In this document: one piece after another, positions 7,604 to 15,374 of the stretch
Numbering within the stretch: the first letter of the stretch is position 1
Layout of the letters: each line of letters opens with the position of its first letter
From: Oxalobacteraceae bacterium
GTDB lineage: Bacteria > Pseudomonadota > Gammaproteobacteria > Burkholderiales > Burkholderiaceae_D
Reading direction: 5' to 3'
Assembly: GCA_013284265.1 (NCBI GenBank)
Contig: JABTBR010000053.1
Coordinates: 1 to 50,038 of the forward strand
DNA length: 50,038 bases
Made by a program: the position numbers and the translations under genes
The notes under the pieces: generated by a model
Databases searched by the model: none
The model's input: only the letters and a program-made list of their open reading frames with translations
What the model was told of the DNA's origin: nothing

Positions 7604-8839
7604 ATGGAAACGCTAGACAAAGCTGGTCGCAGTCCTATTCCGCCACTTCCGCAGCACTGCGGGAGTGGCGGAATCCAGCGCTTCATCCATGCGACAAAAC
7701 AGCTGCTGCTGTGGGTCTGGCACAGCGATATCGAGTTCCGCCGCAGCGGTTGGCCAGCGATGCTGCTGGCCATCGTTTCGGTCGCCTGCATCCTGCTCGG
7801 CCTGCTGCCGCAGGACGTGATTTCCAACTTCTCCTCGCTCAAGAACGTAGACTCGGTACGCATCTTCTACATGGTCAAGGACCTGATGCTGTCGCAGGTG
7901 GAAAGCTCGATGGTGGGAGTGCTGATCTGGGCCTCGATAGGGCGCGCCGTGTTCGGCATCTTCATCGCCGCGATGGACGTGCTGTTCTACCGCCATGTCA
8001 CGGGCCGGCCCTACGACTGGGAATCGATGATCAACATCTCGCTGGTGAACACCTTCCTGGCCGCGGCCGCGCTGTTCGCCGTGTTCAATCCCGCCATCCG
8101 CGAACTGCTCGGCTACTACGACCAGCTGATCGCGCACATACCCACGCTGGTGCAGCTGAACGGCGCGCTCGCGCTGCTGATCGCCGCGCTACTGGGCGAC
8201 TTCGCCTTCTACTGGTCGCACCGCATCTGCCACAGCACCCGCCTGTTCTGGAACCTGTCGCACATCTACCACCACCGCAACCGCAGCCTGAACCTGCTGA
8301 CCTGCTCGGCCGAGCCGCCCACCATGCTGCTGGCCGCCGCCGGCGGCCTGTCGCTGCTGATCCTGCCGCTGGTGACCAAGCTGTTTACCACCGACGTGCA
8401 CAACGCCGGCTGGGCGCTGGTGGTCTTCATCGCCTTCGACGCGCTGACCGACCCCTCGCACTCGGTGGCGCTGTACTACGTGGAGGCGCGTTCCTGGCCG
8501 CTGCGCGCGCTGCGCTGGGTGTTCGTGACCGTGGGCGTGCACTACACCCACCACTCGCGCGATGTGGAAGGCAAGTACGGCACCGGCTGCAACTTCGGCG
8601 CGCGCATGACCCTGTGGGACCGCCTGTTCGGCACCTATGTCGAACCGCCGCGCGAGATTCCGCCCACCGGCCTGTTCGACCCCGCCGCCGACACCTGCAT
8701 CAATCCGATCCGCTACCTGTTCTCGCCCTATCTGCGCATGGCACAGGAACTGCGCCAGAATCACCCGCGCCACTGGCCGCGGATCCTGCTCGGATCGACC
8801 GACTACGAGCCGCCGGTGCCGAGCAAACTGAGTCGATAA
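7604..8839 (+). CDS. Fatty acid hydroxylase / sterol desaturase family membrane protein
   Basis: A 411-residue integral membrane di-iron enzyme. The histidine clusters that bind the iron pair are present: HRICH (in FYWSHRICHSTRLFW), HIYHH (HIYHHRNRSLN) and HYTHH (HYTHHSRDVEG). At least four hydrophobic segments surround them, for example LLAIVSVACILLGLL. The family hydroxylates or desaturates lipid chains or sterols; the substrate cannot be told. The ATG at 7604 is chosen because GGGAG lies six bases upstream; an in-frame TTG/ATG further upstream lacks such a site. Codons 12-24 lie on a very stable inverted repeat (see 7637-7674) that encodes the odd segment PIPPLPQHCGSGGI, unlike the rest of the protein. 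Confidence 0.85.
   Translation: METLDKAGRSPIPPLPQHCGSGGIQRFIHATKQLLLWVWHSDIEFRRSGWPAMLLAIVSVACILLGLLPQDVISNFSSLKNVDSVRIFYMVKDLMLSQVESSMVGVLIWASIGRAVFGIFIAAMDVLFYRHVTGRPYDWESMINISLVNTFLAAAALFAVFNPAIRELLGYYDQLIAHIPTLVQLNGALALLIAALLGDFAFYWSHRICHSTRLFWNLSHIYHHRNRSLNLLTCSAEPPTMLLAAAGGLSLLILPLVTKLFTTDVHNAGWALVVFIAFDALTDPSHSVALYYVEARSWPLRALRWVFVTVGVHYTHHSRDVEGKYGTGCNFGARMTLWDRLFGTYVEPPREIPPTGLFDPAADTCINPIRYLFSPYLRMAQELRQNHPRHWPRILLGSTDYEPPVPSKLSR
7637..7674. repeat. 17-bp inverted repeat inside the hydroxylase coding sequence
   Basis: ATTCCGCCACTTCCGCA is followed after the loop GCAC by TGCGGGAGTGGCGGAAT. All 17 positions pair as RNA, with one G-U. It lies 33 bases downstream of the hydroxylase start codon, within the coding sequence, and would form a strong hairpin in the mRNA. 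It could be a palindromic element inserted in frame or a translational or attenuation control. Confidence 0.75.
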
Positions 8840-8904
8840 GGCCGCCATAGGCGGCAACAGGCAGCAAAAAGCGGCACGCACGATCGCAATCGAATAACAC
8901 CCAT

Positions 8905-8926
8905 GCGGACGCCACCCGGCGTCCGC
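8905..8926 (+). promoter_or_regulatory. 9-bp hairpin just upstream of the porin gene
   Basis: GCGGACGCC-ACCC-GGCGTCCGC is a perfect 9-base stem with a 4-base loop ending 13 bases before the porin start codon. It has no T-run, so it is not a standard intrinsic terminator for the hydroxylase gene. Its position beside the ribosome site suggests an mRNA-stabilising or translation-tuning leader stem. Confidence 0.4.
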
Positions 8927-8939
8927 CGAAAGAGACACC

Positions 8940-10235
8940 ATGACCCGCAGCACACGCAACATGCGCAACACGCGCAACACCTGCTTCCCCGCCATGCCAT
9001 TGGCCCTTGCTCTCGCCCTGGCCTGCGGCGGCGCCAGCGCCGACGATGTCCCAGGCTTCCATGGCTACCTGCGCGCCGGCGCCGGCGTCAGCTCCACCCA
9101 CGGTCCGCAAAGCTGCTTCAGCCTGGGCGGCAACACCGTCAAATACCGGCTCGGCAACGAGTGCGACGGCTACACCAAATTCGGCTACACCCAGGAAGTG
9201 GTCAAGACCGACGGCGTAAGCTTCGTCGGCACGCTGTGGGTCAACGCCTACAGCAACCAGTCGGACATCGGCAGCGCCAAGCTGGGCATCAACAAGGCCT
9301 ATATCGAAGCCAAGGGGCTCGACTTCCTGGGCGGCGGCGCGGCCTGGATCGGCCTGCGCGACTACCTGTGGAGCGACATCCACATGCTCGACATGTGGTA
9401 CATCCTGCTCAACGGCTCCAGCACCGGCGGGGGCTTCGACAAGATTCCCGCCGGTCCCGGCAAATTCTCGTATGCCGTGTTCCAGGATAACGACACCACC
9501 ACCCGCGACGCGGCGGGCAAGATGCTGGCCAGTACCTCCGCCACCCGCCACAACTTCATCTATCAGGAACTGCCGGTCAATCCGGGCGGCACGCTCGAAG
9601 GCGTAGTCACGCTGGTCAACGCCGTGGCCCGCGAAGAAAAGCACAATGGCTGGCAAGCCACCGTCTCGCACAAGCAGGCCGGCGTACTGGGCGGCCTGAA
9701 CACCTTCGTCGTGCAATATGGCGTGGGGCCGGGCACCGGCACGGGACGCGGCAACGGCAACAACTACGACCGCGTCGGCCCCTCCGGCAGCACCTCGCTG
9801 GGATCGGACGTGCGCCAGCTGCGCGTGTTCGACCACCTGTGGATACAGCCGATTCCCTTCTTCGGCATCGACATGGTGGCGCTGATGCAGCGCGACCGCT
9901 CCGACGCCGGCGGCAGCACCACCTGGACCTCGCTGGGTGCGCGCCCCGTCTACGCCCTGAGCAATACCTTCAAGCTGCAGATGGAAGTGGGCGTCGACCG
10001 CGTCACCTCGCCCACCGGCGGCGAAGCCAAGCGCCTGACCAAGATCACCTTCGCACCGACAATTTCGGCCGGGCCGGGACTGTGGGCGCGCCCGGAACTG
10101 CGCGCCTTCGTCACCTACGGTAAATGGAACAAGGCCGCCACCGCCTCGGTGAACGCTTCCAACGCCAGCGGCCCGGTGTACAACAACGACACCAGCGGCG
10201 CCTCGGTCGGGATACAGGTAGAGACGTGGTTTTAA
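8940..10235 (+). CDS. lamB: Maltoporin-like carbohydrate porin (LamB family)
   Basis: A 431-residue outer-membrane beta-barrel protein with a signal peptide ending near residue 35 (ALALACGGASA). The mature protein begins with GFHGYLRAGAGVS, the usual LamB opening, followed by the paired-cysteine region (QSCFSLGG, YRLGNECD). It continues with the GLRDYLWSDIHMLDMWY strand-loop motif and ends in the terminal aromatic residue typical of porins (VGIQVETWF). LamB porins are trimers that guide maltodextrins along aromatic residues into the periplasm. Its nearness to the GH31/GH13 genes supports alpha-glucan oligosaccharides as substrate. The N-terminus contains an unusual Arg/Asn/Thr-rich run (RNMRNTRNT) before the hydrophobic core; a start at the internal Met 19 is possible. 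Confidence 0.85.
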   Translation: MTRSTRNMRNTRNTCFPAMPLALALALACGGASADDVPGFHGYLRAGAGVSSTHGPQSCFSLGGNTVKYRLGNECDGYTKFGYTQEVVKTDGVSFVGTLWVNAYSNQSDIGSAKLGINKAYIEAKGLDFLGGGAAWIGLRDYLWSDIHMLDMWYILLNGSSTGGGFDKIPAGPGKFSYAVFQDNDTTTRDAAGKMLASTSATRHNFIYQELPVNPGGTLEGVVTLVNAVAREEKHNGWQATVSHKQAGVLGGLNTFVVQYGVGPGTGTGRGNGNNYDRVGPSGSTSLGSDVRQLRVFDHLWIQPIPFFGIDMVALMQRDRSDAGGSTTWTSLGARPVYALSNTFKLQMEVGVDRVTSPTGGEAKRLTKITFAPTISAGPGLWARPELRAFVTYGKWNKAATASVNASNASGPVYNNDTSGASVGIQVETWF

Positions 10236-10280
10236 CGGCGACCGATATGCGTTCAGGTATCGCACGATCCAAATAATTCA

Positions 10281-10310
10281 TTGGTTGCACCCGCCAACAC
10301 TCGCTAGGAT
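10281..10310 (+). promoter_or_regulatory. Possible sigma-70 promoter for the SDR gene
   Basis: TTGGTT (10281-10286) and TAGGAT (10305-10310) are separated by 18 bases and lie 50 bases before the SDR start. Both boxes are imperfect. Confidence 0.3.
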
Positions 10311-10360
10311 GGCCCAGCAGTAGCAGTCCCATCGAATCGCTTGGCAAGGATCACAACAGC

Positions 10361-11122
10361 ATGACGCAGTTTCAAGGTAAGACCGTACTCATCACAGGAG
10401 CAAGTTCGGGTATCGGCGCCGCAGCGGCGCTGGCTTTCGGCAAAGCCGGCGCCGCCGTCATCGTGCACTACCGCAGCCAGCACGCGCAGGCCCAGGCTGT
10501 CGCCGACAGCATCATCGCTGCCGGCGGCCAGGCCTGGACCGAACAGGCCGACGTCACCGATACCGCGCAGATCAACGCCATGATCGAGCGCATCGCACAG
10601 CGCAGCGGCCGGATTGATGTGCTGGTCAATAACGCGGGTGGGCTGGTCCGCCGGGCGCTCCTCGCCGAAGTCGACGACGATTTTATCGACGCCGTGTTCC
10701 AGCTCAACGCACGCTCCGTCATCACGGTCAGCCGCAAGGTGATTCCGCTGATGATCGCCAACGGCGGCGGCGTGATCCTCAACGTCACCACCCAGGCGGC
10801 GCGCACCGGCGGCGGGCCGGGCATTTCACTGTACGCGGCCAGCAAAGGCTTCGTCTCCACGCTGACGCGCTCCATGGCCAAGGAGCTGGCGCCCCACCAT
10901 ATCCGCGTCAACGCGGTCGCCCCGGGCGTGATCGAAACACCCTTCCACGACGGCCACTCCTCGCCCGACCTGCTGCAAGCCTTTGCCGCGGTCATTCCGA
11001 TGGGCCGGCTCGGCACCGCCCAGGAATGCGCGGGCGCCTTCCTGTTCCTGGCCGATCCCGGCGCGAGCAGCTACGTCACCGGGCAGATTATCGAAGTCAA
11101 CGGCGGCCAGGTCATGCCCTGA
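10361..11122 (+). CDS. SDR-family NAD(P)-dependent oxidoreductase
   Basis: A 253-residue classical short-chain dehydrogenase with the nucleotide-binding TGASSGIG at residues 13-20, NNAG near 90, the active Tyr and Lys in SLYAASKG, and PGVIETPF after the last strand. The residue expected to be the catalytic serine is a threonine (ILNVTTQAA). The closest groups by feel are the 3-oxoacyl-ACP reductase/glucose 1-dehydrogenase types, but the substrate is unknown. AAGGATC sits nine bases before the ATG. The aldo/keto reductase follows after 83 bases on the same strand, so both may act on one carbonyl or sugar substrate. Confidence 0.87.
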   Translation: MTQFQGKTVLITGASSGIGAAAALAFGKAGAAVIVHYRSQHAQAQAVADSIIAAGGQAWTEQADVTDTAQINAMIERIAQRSGRIDVLVNNAGGLVRRALLAEVDDDFIDAVFQLNARSVITVSRKVIPLMIANGGGVILNVTTQAARTGGGPGISLYAASKGFVSTLTRSMAKELAPHHIRVNAVAPGVIETPFHDGHSSPDLLQAFAAVIPMGRLGTAQECAGAFLFLADPGASSYVTGQIIEVNGGQVMP

Positions 11123-11205
11123 CGCCCGCCTTGCCCGGCGCCGCAGCGCTGGCACAGGCCGCGCGCGGGCAAACGTACTCCCCTCACACAGACAAAGGAA
11201 TCAGA

Positions 11206-12183
11206 ATGCATATGCGTAAACTCGGCCGCGACGGCCTGCGGGTAACCGAAATCGGCTTGGGCTGCTGGCAGCTGGGCGGCGGCTGGGGCAAGGAATGGGA
11301 CGACGAGGTCGCCCAGCAGATTCTGGAAGCCGCTTACGCCTCCGGCGTGCGCTTCATCGACACCGCCGACGTCTACGGCGACGGCGCCAGCGAACGCTCG
11401 ATCGGCGCCTTCCTGCGCCGCCATGACAATGTGACGGTGGCGACCAAGCTGGGACGCGGCGCCATTTACCCCGACGGCTACAGCCGCGCCAGCCTGCGCC
11501 GCGCCACCGAGCTGTCGCTCGAGCGCCTGGGCGTGCAGCGGCTGGACCTGACCCAGCTCCATTGCGTGCCCCTGTCCGTGCTCCAGGACGGACAAATATT
11601 CGACTGGTTGCGCGAGCTGCGCGACGAAGGCCTGATCGCGCGCTTCGGCGCCAGCGTGGAAACGGTGGAGGAAGGCCTGCTCTGCCTGGAGCAGGAAGGA
11701 CTCAGTTCGCTGCAGGTGATCTTCAATGTGTTCCGCCAAAAACCGCTGGAGCGCCTGCTGCCGCTGGCGCAGGAAAAAGGCGTGGGCATCATCGTGCGCC
11801 TGCCGCTGGCCAGCGGCCTGTTGACCGGCAAGCTGACGCAGGACACCGTGTTCCGCAGCGACGACCACCGCAACTTCAACCGCGACGGCCAGCACTTCAA
11901 TGTGGGCGAAACCTTTGCCGGCCTCGAATACGGCACCGGCGTGGCGCTGGCCGAACAGATCGCCGCCGATGTCCCGTCCGGCATGACGATGGCGCAGATG
12001 GCGCTGCGCTGGATACTCGATCACGACGCGGTATCGGTCGTGATTCCCGGCGCCAGCTCCGCCGCCCAGGCGCATGCCAACGCCAGCGCGGCTAGCCTGC
12101 CGTCCCTGTCTGGCGCCGCGCACGCCGCCTTCGAGCGCCTGTACAAGGAAAAAATCCACGCCGCCATCCGCGGCCCGTACTGA
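11206..12183 (+). CDS. Aldo/keto reductase
   Basis: A 325-residue (alpha/beta)8-barrel oxidoreductase using NAD(P)H. The catalytic tetrad is visible: Asp and Tyr in FIDTADVYGDGASE, Lys in ATKLGRG and His in TQLHCVPL. The C-terminal cofactor segment VVIPGASSAAQAHAN is also present. It begins with RKLGRDGLRVTEIGLG, as in AKR families related to general stress or sugar reductases. The ATG at 11206 is chosen because AAAGGAATCAGA precedes it; a longer open frame upstream overlaps the SDR gene and has no family similarity. The chemoreceptor gene follows after 46 bases. Confidence 0.9.
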   Translation: MHMRKLGRDGLRVTEIGLGCWQLGGGWGKEWDDEVAQQILEAAYASGVRFIDTADVYGDGASERSIGAFLRRHDNVTVATKLGRGAIYPDGYSRASLRRATELSLERLGVQRLDLTQLHCVPLSVLQDGQIFDWLRELRDEGLIARFGASVETVEEGLLCLEQEGLSSLQVIFNVFRQKPLERLLPLAQEKGVGIIVRLPLASGLLTGKLTQDTVFRSDDHRNFNRDGQHFNVGETFAGLEYGTGVALAEQIAADVPSGMTMAQMALRWILDHDAVSVVIPGASSAAQAHANASAASLPSLSGAAHAAFERLYKEKIHAAIRGPY

Positions 12184-12229
12184 AGCGCCGCCGCTGCCTA
12201 CCTTCCCCTGAACGTCTCGTTAGCCAAAA

Positions 12230-13900
12230 ATGAAAATTATAAAAACGCGTACCAGGATGGCCGCCGGTTTTGGCGCGGTTTTGCTGCTGATGATGACGGT
12301 CACGGGGATCGGCATCTGGCGCCTGCAGGCGGTGGCCGACGCCACCCGCGAGATGATCCAGACGCCGCTGGCCAAGGAGCGCCTGATCAGCGACTGGGAT
12401 TCCCTCATCAACGCCTCGGTCGCGCGCACCACGGCGGCGGCCAAGAGCAATGACCCCAGCCTGATCGCCTACTTCGAAGGCGCCGCCAACGACGCGGCCA
12501 AACGCTCGGCCGAGCTGCAGCAGAATCTGGCCAGGCTGCTGGTGTCGCAGGAAGAGAAAAAACTGTTCGCCGAAATCCTGGCCAGCGGCGCCATCTACCA
12601 GTCCGCCGGCAAGGACATCTTCCAGTTGCGCACGGACGGCAAGCTGTTCCAGGCGCGCACCCTGTTTGAAAATACCTATCTGCCCGGCGCCAAAAAATAC
12701 CTGGCGCAGATGCAGCAGCTGCTCGATTTGCAGCGCAAGGGCATCAACGCCACCGCGTCGGACATCGATTCCATCTACCATTCCAGCCGCGCGCTGCTGC
12801 TGGTACTGAGCATTGCCGCGCTCATTTGCGGCATCGGCTCGGCCCTGCTGCTGACACGCATGCTGCTGCGCCAGCTTGGCGGCGAACCCGCGTATGCCCG
12901 CGCCGTCGCCCAGCGCATCGCCGCCGGCGACCTGAGCGGCGAGATTGCCTTGCAGGCCGGCGACAGCTCCAGCCTGATGCATGGCATGAAACATATGCGC
13001 GAGAGTCTGGTGCAGATCGTATCGCAGGTACGCTCCAGCACCGAGCTGATCGCCGCCGCCTCGATTGAAAATGCCGCCGGCAATCAAGACTTGTCGAACC
13101 GCACCGAGCAGCAGGCCAGCGCGCTGGAAGAAACCGCCTCGTCGATGGAGGAGCTGACCGCCACCGTCAAGCAGAATGGCGAGAATGCACGCCAGGCCAA
13201 TCAGATGGCCAGGTCCGCCTCCAGCGTGGCGCTGGAAGGCGGCGCCGTGGTCAGCGACGTGATACAGACGATGGACGCGATCAATGCCTCGGCCAACAAG
13301 ATCGTCGAAATCATTTCCGTGATCGACGGCATCGCCTTCCAGACCAATATCCTGGCGCTGAACGCCGCTGTGGAAGCGGCCCGTGCCGGCGAGCAGGGAC
13401 GCGGCTTTGCCGTCGTCGCCTCGGAAGTGCGCAACCTGGCGCAGCGCTCGGCCGCCGCCGCCAAGGAGATCAAGTCCCTGATCGGCGACTCGGTGGAAAA
13501 GGTCGACAGCGGCAGCCGTCTGGTGAATCAGGCCGGCGCCACGATGGACAAGATCGTCGCCAGTGTGCAGCGCGTGACCGACATCATGGTGGAGATCACC
13601 GCCGCCAGCGGCGAGCAGGAAAGCGGCATCGAACAGATCGGCCGTGCCATCATGGAAATGGAAGGCGTCACCCAGCAGAACGCCGCGCTGGTGGAGGAAG
13701 CGGCGGCCGCCGCCGAAACGCTGCAACATCAGACCGATACGCTGGCCCAAGCGGTCAATGTGTTCCGGCTGGATGCGGCGCAGGCCCCGCTTGATTCGTC
13801 TGCGGAAATCGTAGCGACAGGAACCGCACTCGTTTCAAGAACAAAAAAGAGCGCCGTGAAAGCAGCATACGCTGGCAAGAAACATCTGGCGCTGAATTAA
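12230..13900 (+). CDS. Methyl-accepting chemotaxis protein
   Basis: A 556-residue transmembrane chemoreceptor. TM1 is at about 11-30 and TM2 at 187-209, framing a roughly 155-residue periplasmic four-helix sensor domain. A HAMP-like linker follows (210-262). The cytoplasmic signalling hairpin has its conserved tip at about 375-400 (LALNAAVEAARAGEQGRGFA, then VVASEVRNLAQRS) that contacts CheA and CheW. Glutamine/glutamate-rich methylation helices flank it (EQQASALEETASSMEELTA). The ligand is unknown; the periplasmic domain has no recognised small-molecule motif. The C-terminus ends in a basic tail without the NWETF-type CheR tether, so methylation would rely on untethered enzymes. Confidence 0.93.
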   Translation: MKIIKTRTRMAAGFGAVLLLMMTVTGIGIWRLQAVADATREMIQTPLAKERLISDWDSLINASVARTTAAAKSNDPSLIAYFEGAANDAAKRSAELQQNLARLLVSQEEKKLFAEILASGAIYQSAGKDIFQLRTDGKLFQARTLFENTYLPGAKKYLAQMQQLLDLQRKGINATASDIDSIYHSSRALLLVLSIAALICGIGSALLLTRMLLRQLGGEPAYARAVAQRIAAGDLSGEIALQAGDSSSLMHGMKHMRESLVQIVSQVRSSTELIAAASIENAAGNQDLSNRTEQQASALEETASSMEELTATVKQNGENARQANQMARSASSVALEGGAVVSDVIQTMDAINASANKIVEIISVIDGIAFQTNILALNAAVEAARAGEQGRGFAVVASEVRNLAQRSAAAAKEIKSLIGDSVEKVDSGSRLVNQAGATMDKIVASVQRVTDIMVEITAASGEQESGIEQIGRAIMEMEGVTQQNAALVEEAAAAAETLQHQTDTLAQAVNVFRLDAAQAPLDSSAEIVATGTALVSRTKKSAVKAAYAGKKHLALN

Positions 13901-13914
13901 AAATCAGGCTGTCA

Positions 13915-14235
13915 TCAGGCCACAGCTGGAACGGCCGGCGCCGCCTGAACCCGCATTGGCTCCGTCAGAAAACGCTGCTGCGCCTGCCACAAATCGTAGG
14001 CGCATTGTTCAGCAAGCCACAGGCGGGCTTCGCCGCCGCGTTCCACGCCCAGCCACGCCTGGATACGCAAGGCCATTTCTGGGGAAATGGCAGCGCGGCC
14101 ATTCAGTACCCGTGACAAGGTGACCCGGCTGACGTCCAATTGCTGAGCAGCCTCCGTGACGGACAGCCCAAGCGCAGGCAACACATCATCGCGCAAGGTC
14201 AGTCCTGGATGGGGTGGATTGAACATGGCTGCCAT
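13915..14235 (-). CDS. higA: HigA-type antitoxin
   Basis: A 106-residue helix-turn-helix antitoxin. After FNPPHPGLTLRDDVLPALGL comes the HTH (VTEAAQQLDVSRVTLSRVLN) and GRAAISPEMALRIQAWLGVE, the standard HigA sequence. HigA binds its own promoter and neutralises the HigB mRNA interferase. The ATG at 14235 follows GAGGAAGACGAGT. The cognate toxin gene just upstream is truncated, so this antitoxin appears to have outlived its toxin; it may still act as a repressor or protect against related toxins. The extended C-terminal tail (VQAAPAVPAVA) is low complexity. Confidence 0.87.
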   Translation of the reverse strand: MAAMFNPPHPGLTLRDDVLPALGLSVTEAAQQLDVSRVTLSRVLNGRAAISPEMALRIQAWLGVERGGEARLWLAEQCAYDLWQAQQRFLTEPMRVQAAPAVPAVA

Positions 14236-14395
14236 ACTCGTCTTCCTCAGTGATAGTCATACCCTGCGCGTTGCACACTGAATTCAAGCGCTGCAACATC
14301 GCAGCCAGCCTGGGCGCATGAGCAGCTTGAATGCCCGCCAGGCTACCTTTTTCAAAGAATGCCTTCAGGCCTTTGTGCTGAAATGTCTTAATCAT
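14186..14395 (-). pseudogene. higB: Truncated HigB toxin
   Basis: The frame starts at ATG 14395 with MIKTFQHKGLKAFFEKGS and AGIQAAHAPRLAAMLQRLN, a clear HigB N-terminus of about 37 residues. The remaining half of a normal 90-residue HigB, with the LKG and SVSGNWRI-type core strands and catalytic residues, is missing. The frame runs out of homology at about 14280 and crosses the start of higA out of frame to a stop near 14186. This fits an internal deletion joining the toxin 5' part to the higA leader. The fragment cannot carry RelE-fold ribonuclease activity. Confidence 0.75.
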
Positions 14396-14470
14396 TGTAT
14401 CGCGTAACGCCTCGCGCATCAATAATGGGGCCACTTCACATCGCGTTGCCCTGCGTACTGATGGCCGTTC

Positions 14471-14896
14471 TCAGTTCGAAGCTACATCCTTAATTTTCCT
14501 GGGCCGGCCGCCGAGTTTCCCGTTTGCGCGGGCGGCGGAGACCTTGGCATCGGTCGACGCCTTACCACCTACTTTACCCATCTGAGAGGCCATCCAGCTC
14601 TTCGAGCCCAGAAAACCTTCCAGCAGCGAGGGAATGTAAATATCCGCATCCAGCTTCGGAAAATGCACACCCAAGCCGGACGGGCTGATCTGGGCATCGA
14701 CCAGATCAGCAGCTGTAGCGCGCTTCAGGCCCTGCACATCTTTTGGTGCAAACGAAATATGCAGGCCAGAAGCAAGGACAATCACTATGCGCTCCAAACG
14801 CTCATCGAAATGCACAGCTGTAGCAGCGGGGGAAGTCTTCTTCCTGGCTTCAGCGCGTCGGTTCGCCGCAGCGAAAGAGGTATCAGAAATGTCCAT
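14471..14896 (-). CDS. DUF2442 domain protein, possible antitoxin partner
   Basis: A 141-residue protein whose central part matches DUF2442: AVHFDERLERIVIVLASGLHISFAPKDVQGL is the two-strand hallmark, here split over about residues 30-60, followed by ISPSGLGVHFPKLDADIYIPSLLEG. The C-terminus is a basic tail (GKLGGRPRKIKDVASN) resembling DNA- or RNA-binding tails. The ATG at 14896 is chosen because GGAGGGCGATAC precedes it; the frame opens further upstream inside the next gene. It overlaps the DUF4160 gene by 14 bases. DUF4160-DUF2442 neighbours occur widely in bacteria and are regarded as a toxin-antitoxin-like pair; that role is inference here. Confidence 0.8.
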   Translation of the reverse strand: MDISDTSFAAANRRAEARKKTSPAATAVHFDERLERIVIVLASGLHISFAPKDVQGLKRATAADLVDAQISPSGLGVHFPKLDADIYIPSLLEGFLGSKSWMASQMGKVGGKASTDAKVSAARANGKLGGRPRKIKDVASN

Positions 14897-15131
14897 GTAT
14901 CGCCCTCCATTTAGTGCATAAGTGCTCCGTCTCATTGACGAGCTCAACTGCAATCCGCCCCAATTCCTTTTGCATAAACCCGAAGTTTTCGCGTAATTCA
15001 AGTGGCCCACGTGGGCATCGCAAATCAAACACCGCCTCACATCCATTTCCAAGAACGTGGACATGGGCAGGTCGGTGATCATTGAGGTAAATAACTACTC
15101 GCAGACCAAAAATCGTCAACACTGTGGGCAT
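14883..15131 (-). CDS. DUF4160 domain protein, possible toxin
   Basis: An 82-residue protein that starts MPTVLTIFGLRVVIYLNDH and continues RPAHVHVLGNG, the DUF4160 signature with the paired histidines of HxHV. It ends with the KELGRIAVELVNETEHLCTKW helix and RAIHG. It is the first gene of a two-gene unit, overlapping the DUF2442 start. Genes of this type are usually co-transcribed with a DUF2442 partner. It lies beside the HigA remnant, so three addiction-type genes or relics sit within 1.3 kb. Both genes of this pair look intact. Confidence 0.85.
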   Translation of the reverse strand: MPTVLTIFGLRVVIYLNDHRPAHVHVLGNGCEAVFDLRCPRGPLELRENFGFMQKELGRIAVELVNETEHLCTKWRAIHGHF

Positions 15132-15310
15132 TTTAGCAAATACCTAAACAGCTTGGGTTTTTAAAGGGCCGCTTGATGCGGCGTTGTCGTGAAAGGCGTG
15201 GCCATTCAGCATACGAATTTGATGCGGCTGCCACTTGAGATTGCTCAGGACCGGCAGCCGCCGTTGCCGGCTGGTCATCCAGCAAGCAAGGGCACATCCG
15301 ATGTTTCGGC

Positions 15311-15316
15311 TATAAT
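15311..15316 (+). promoter_or_regulatory. Possible -10 box TATAAT before the unknown acidic gene
   Basis: A perfect TATAAT lies 58 bases before the TTG start at 15375, in a locally AT-rich stretch. No good -35 box is seen at the usual distance. Confidence 0.3.
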
Positions 15317-15374
15317 AATTATCGTAAATGCAACGTTTTAATTACTCACGCCTTACCACCACCAAGGAATTACA

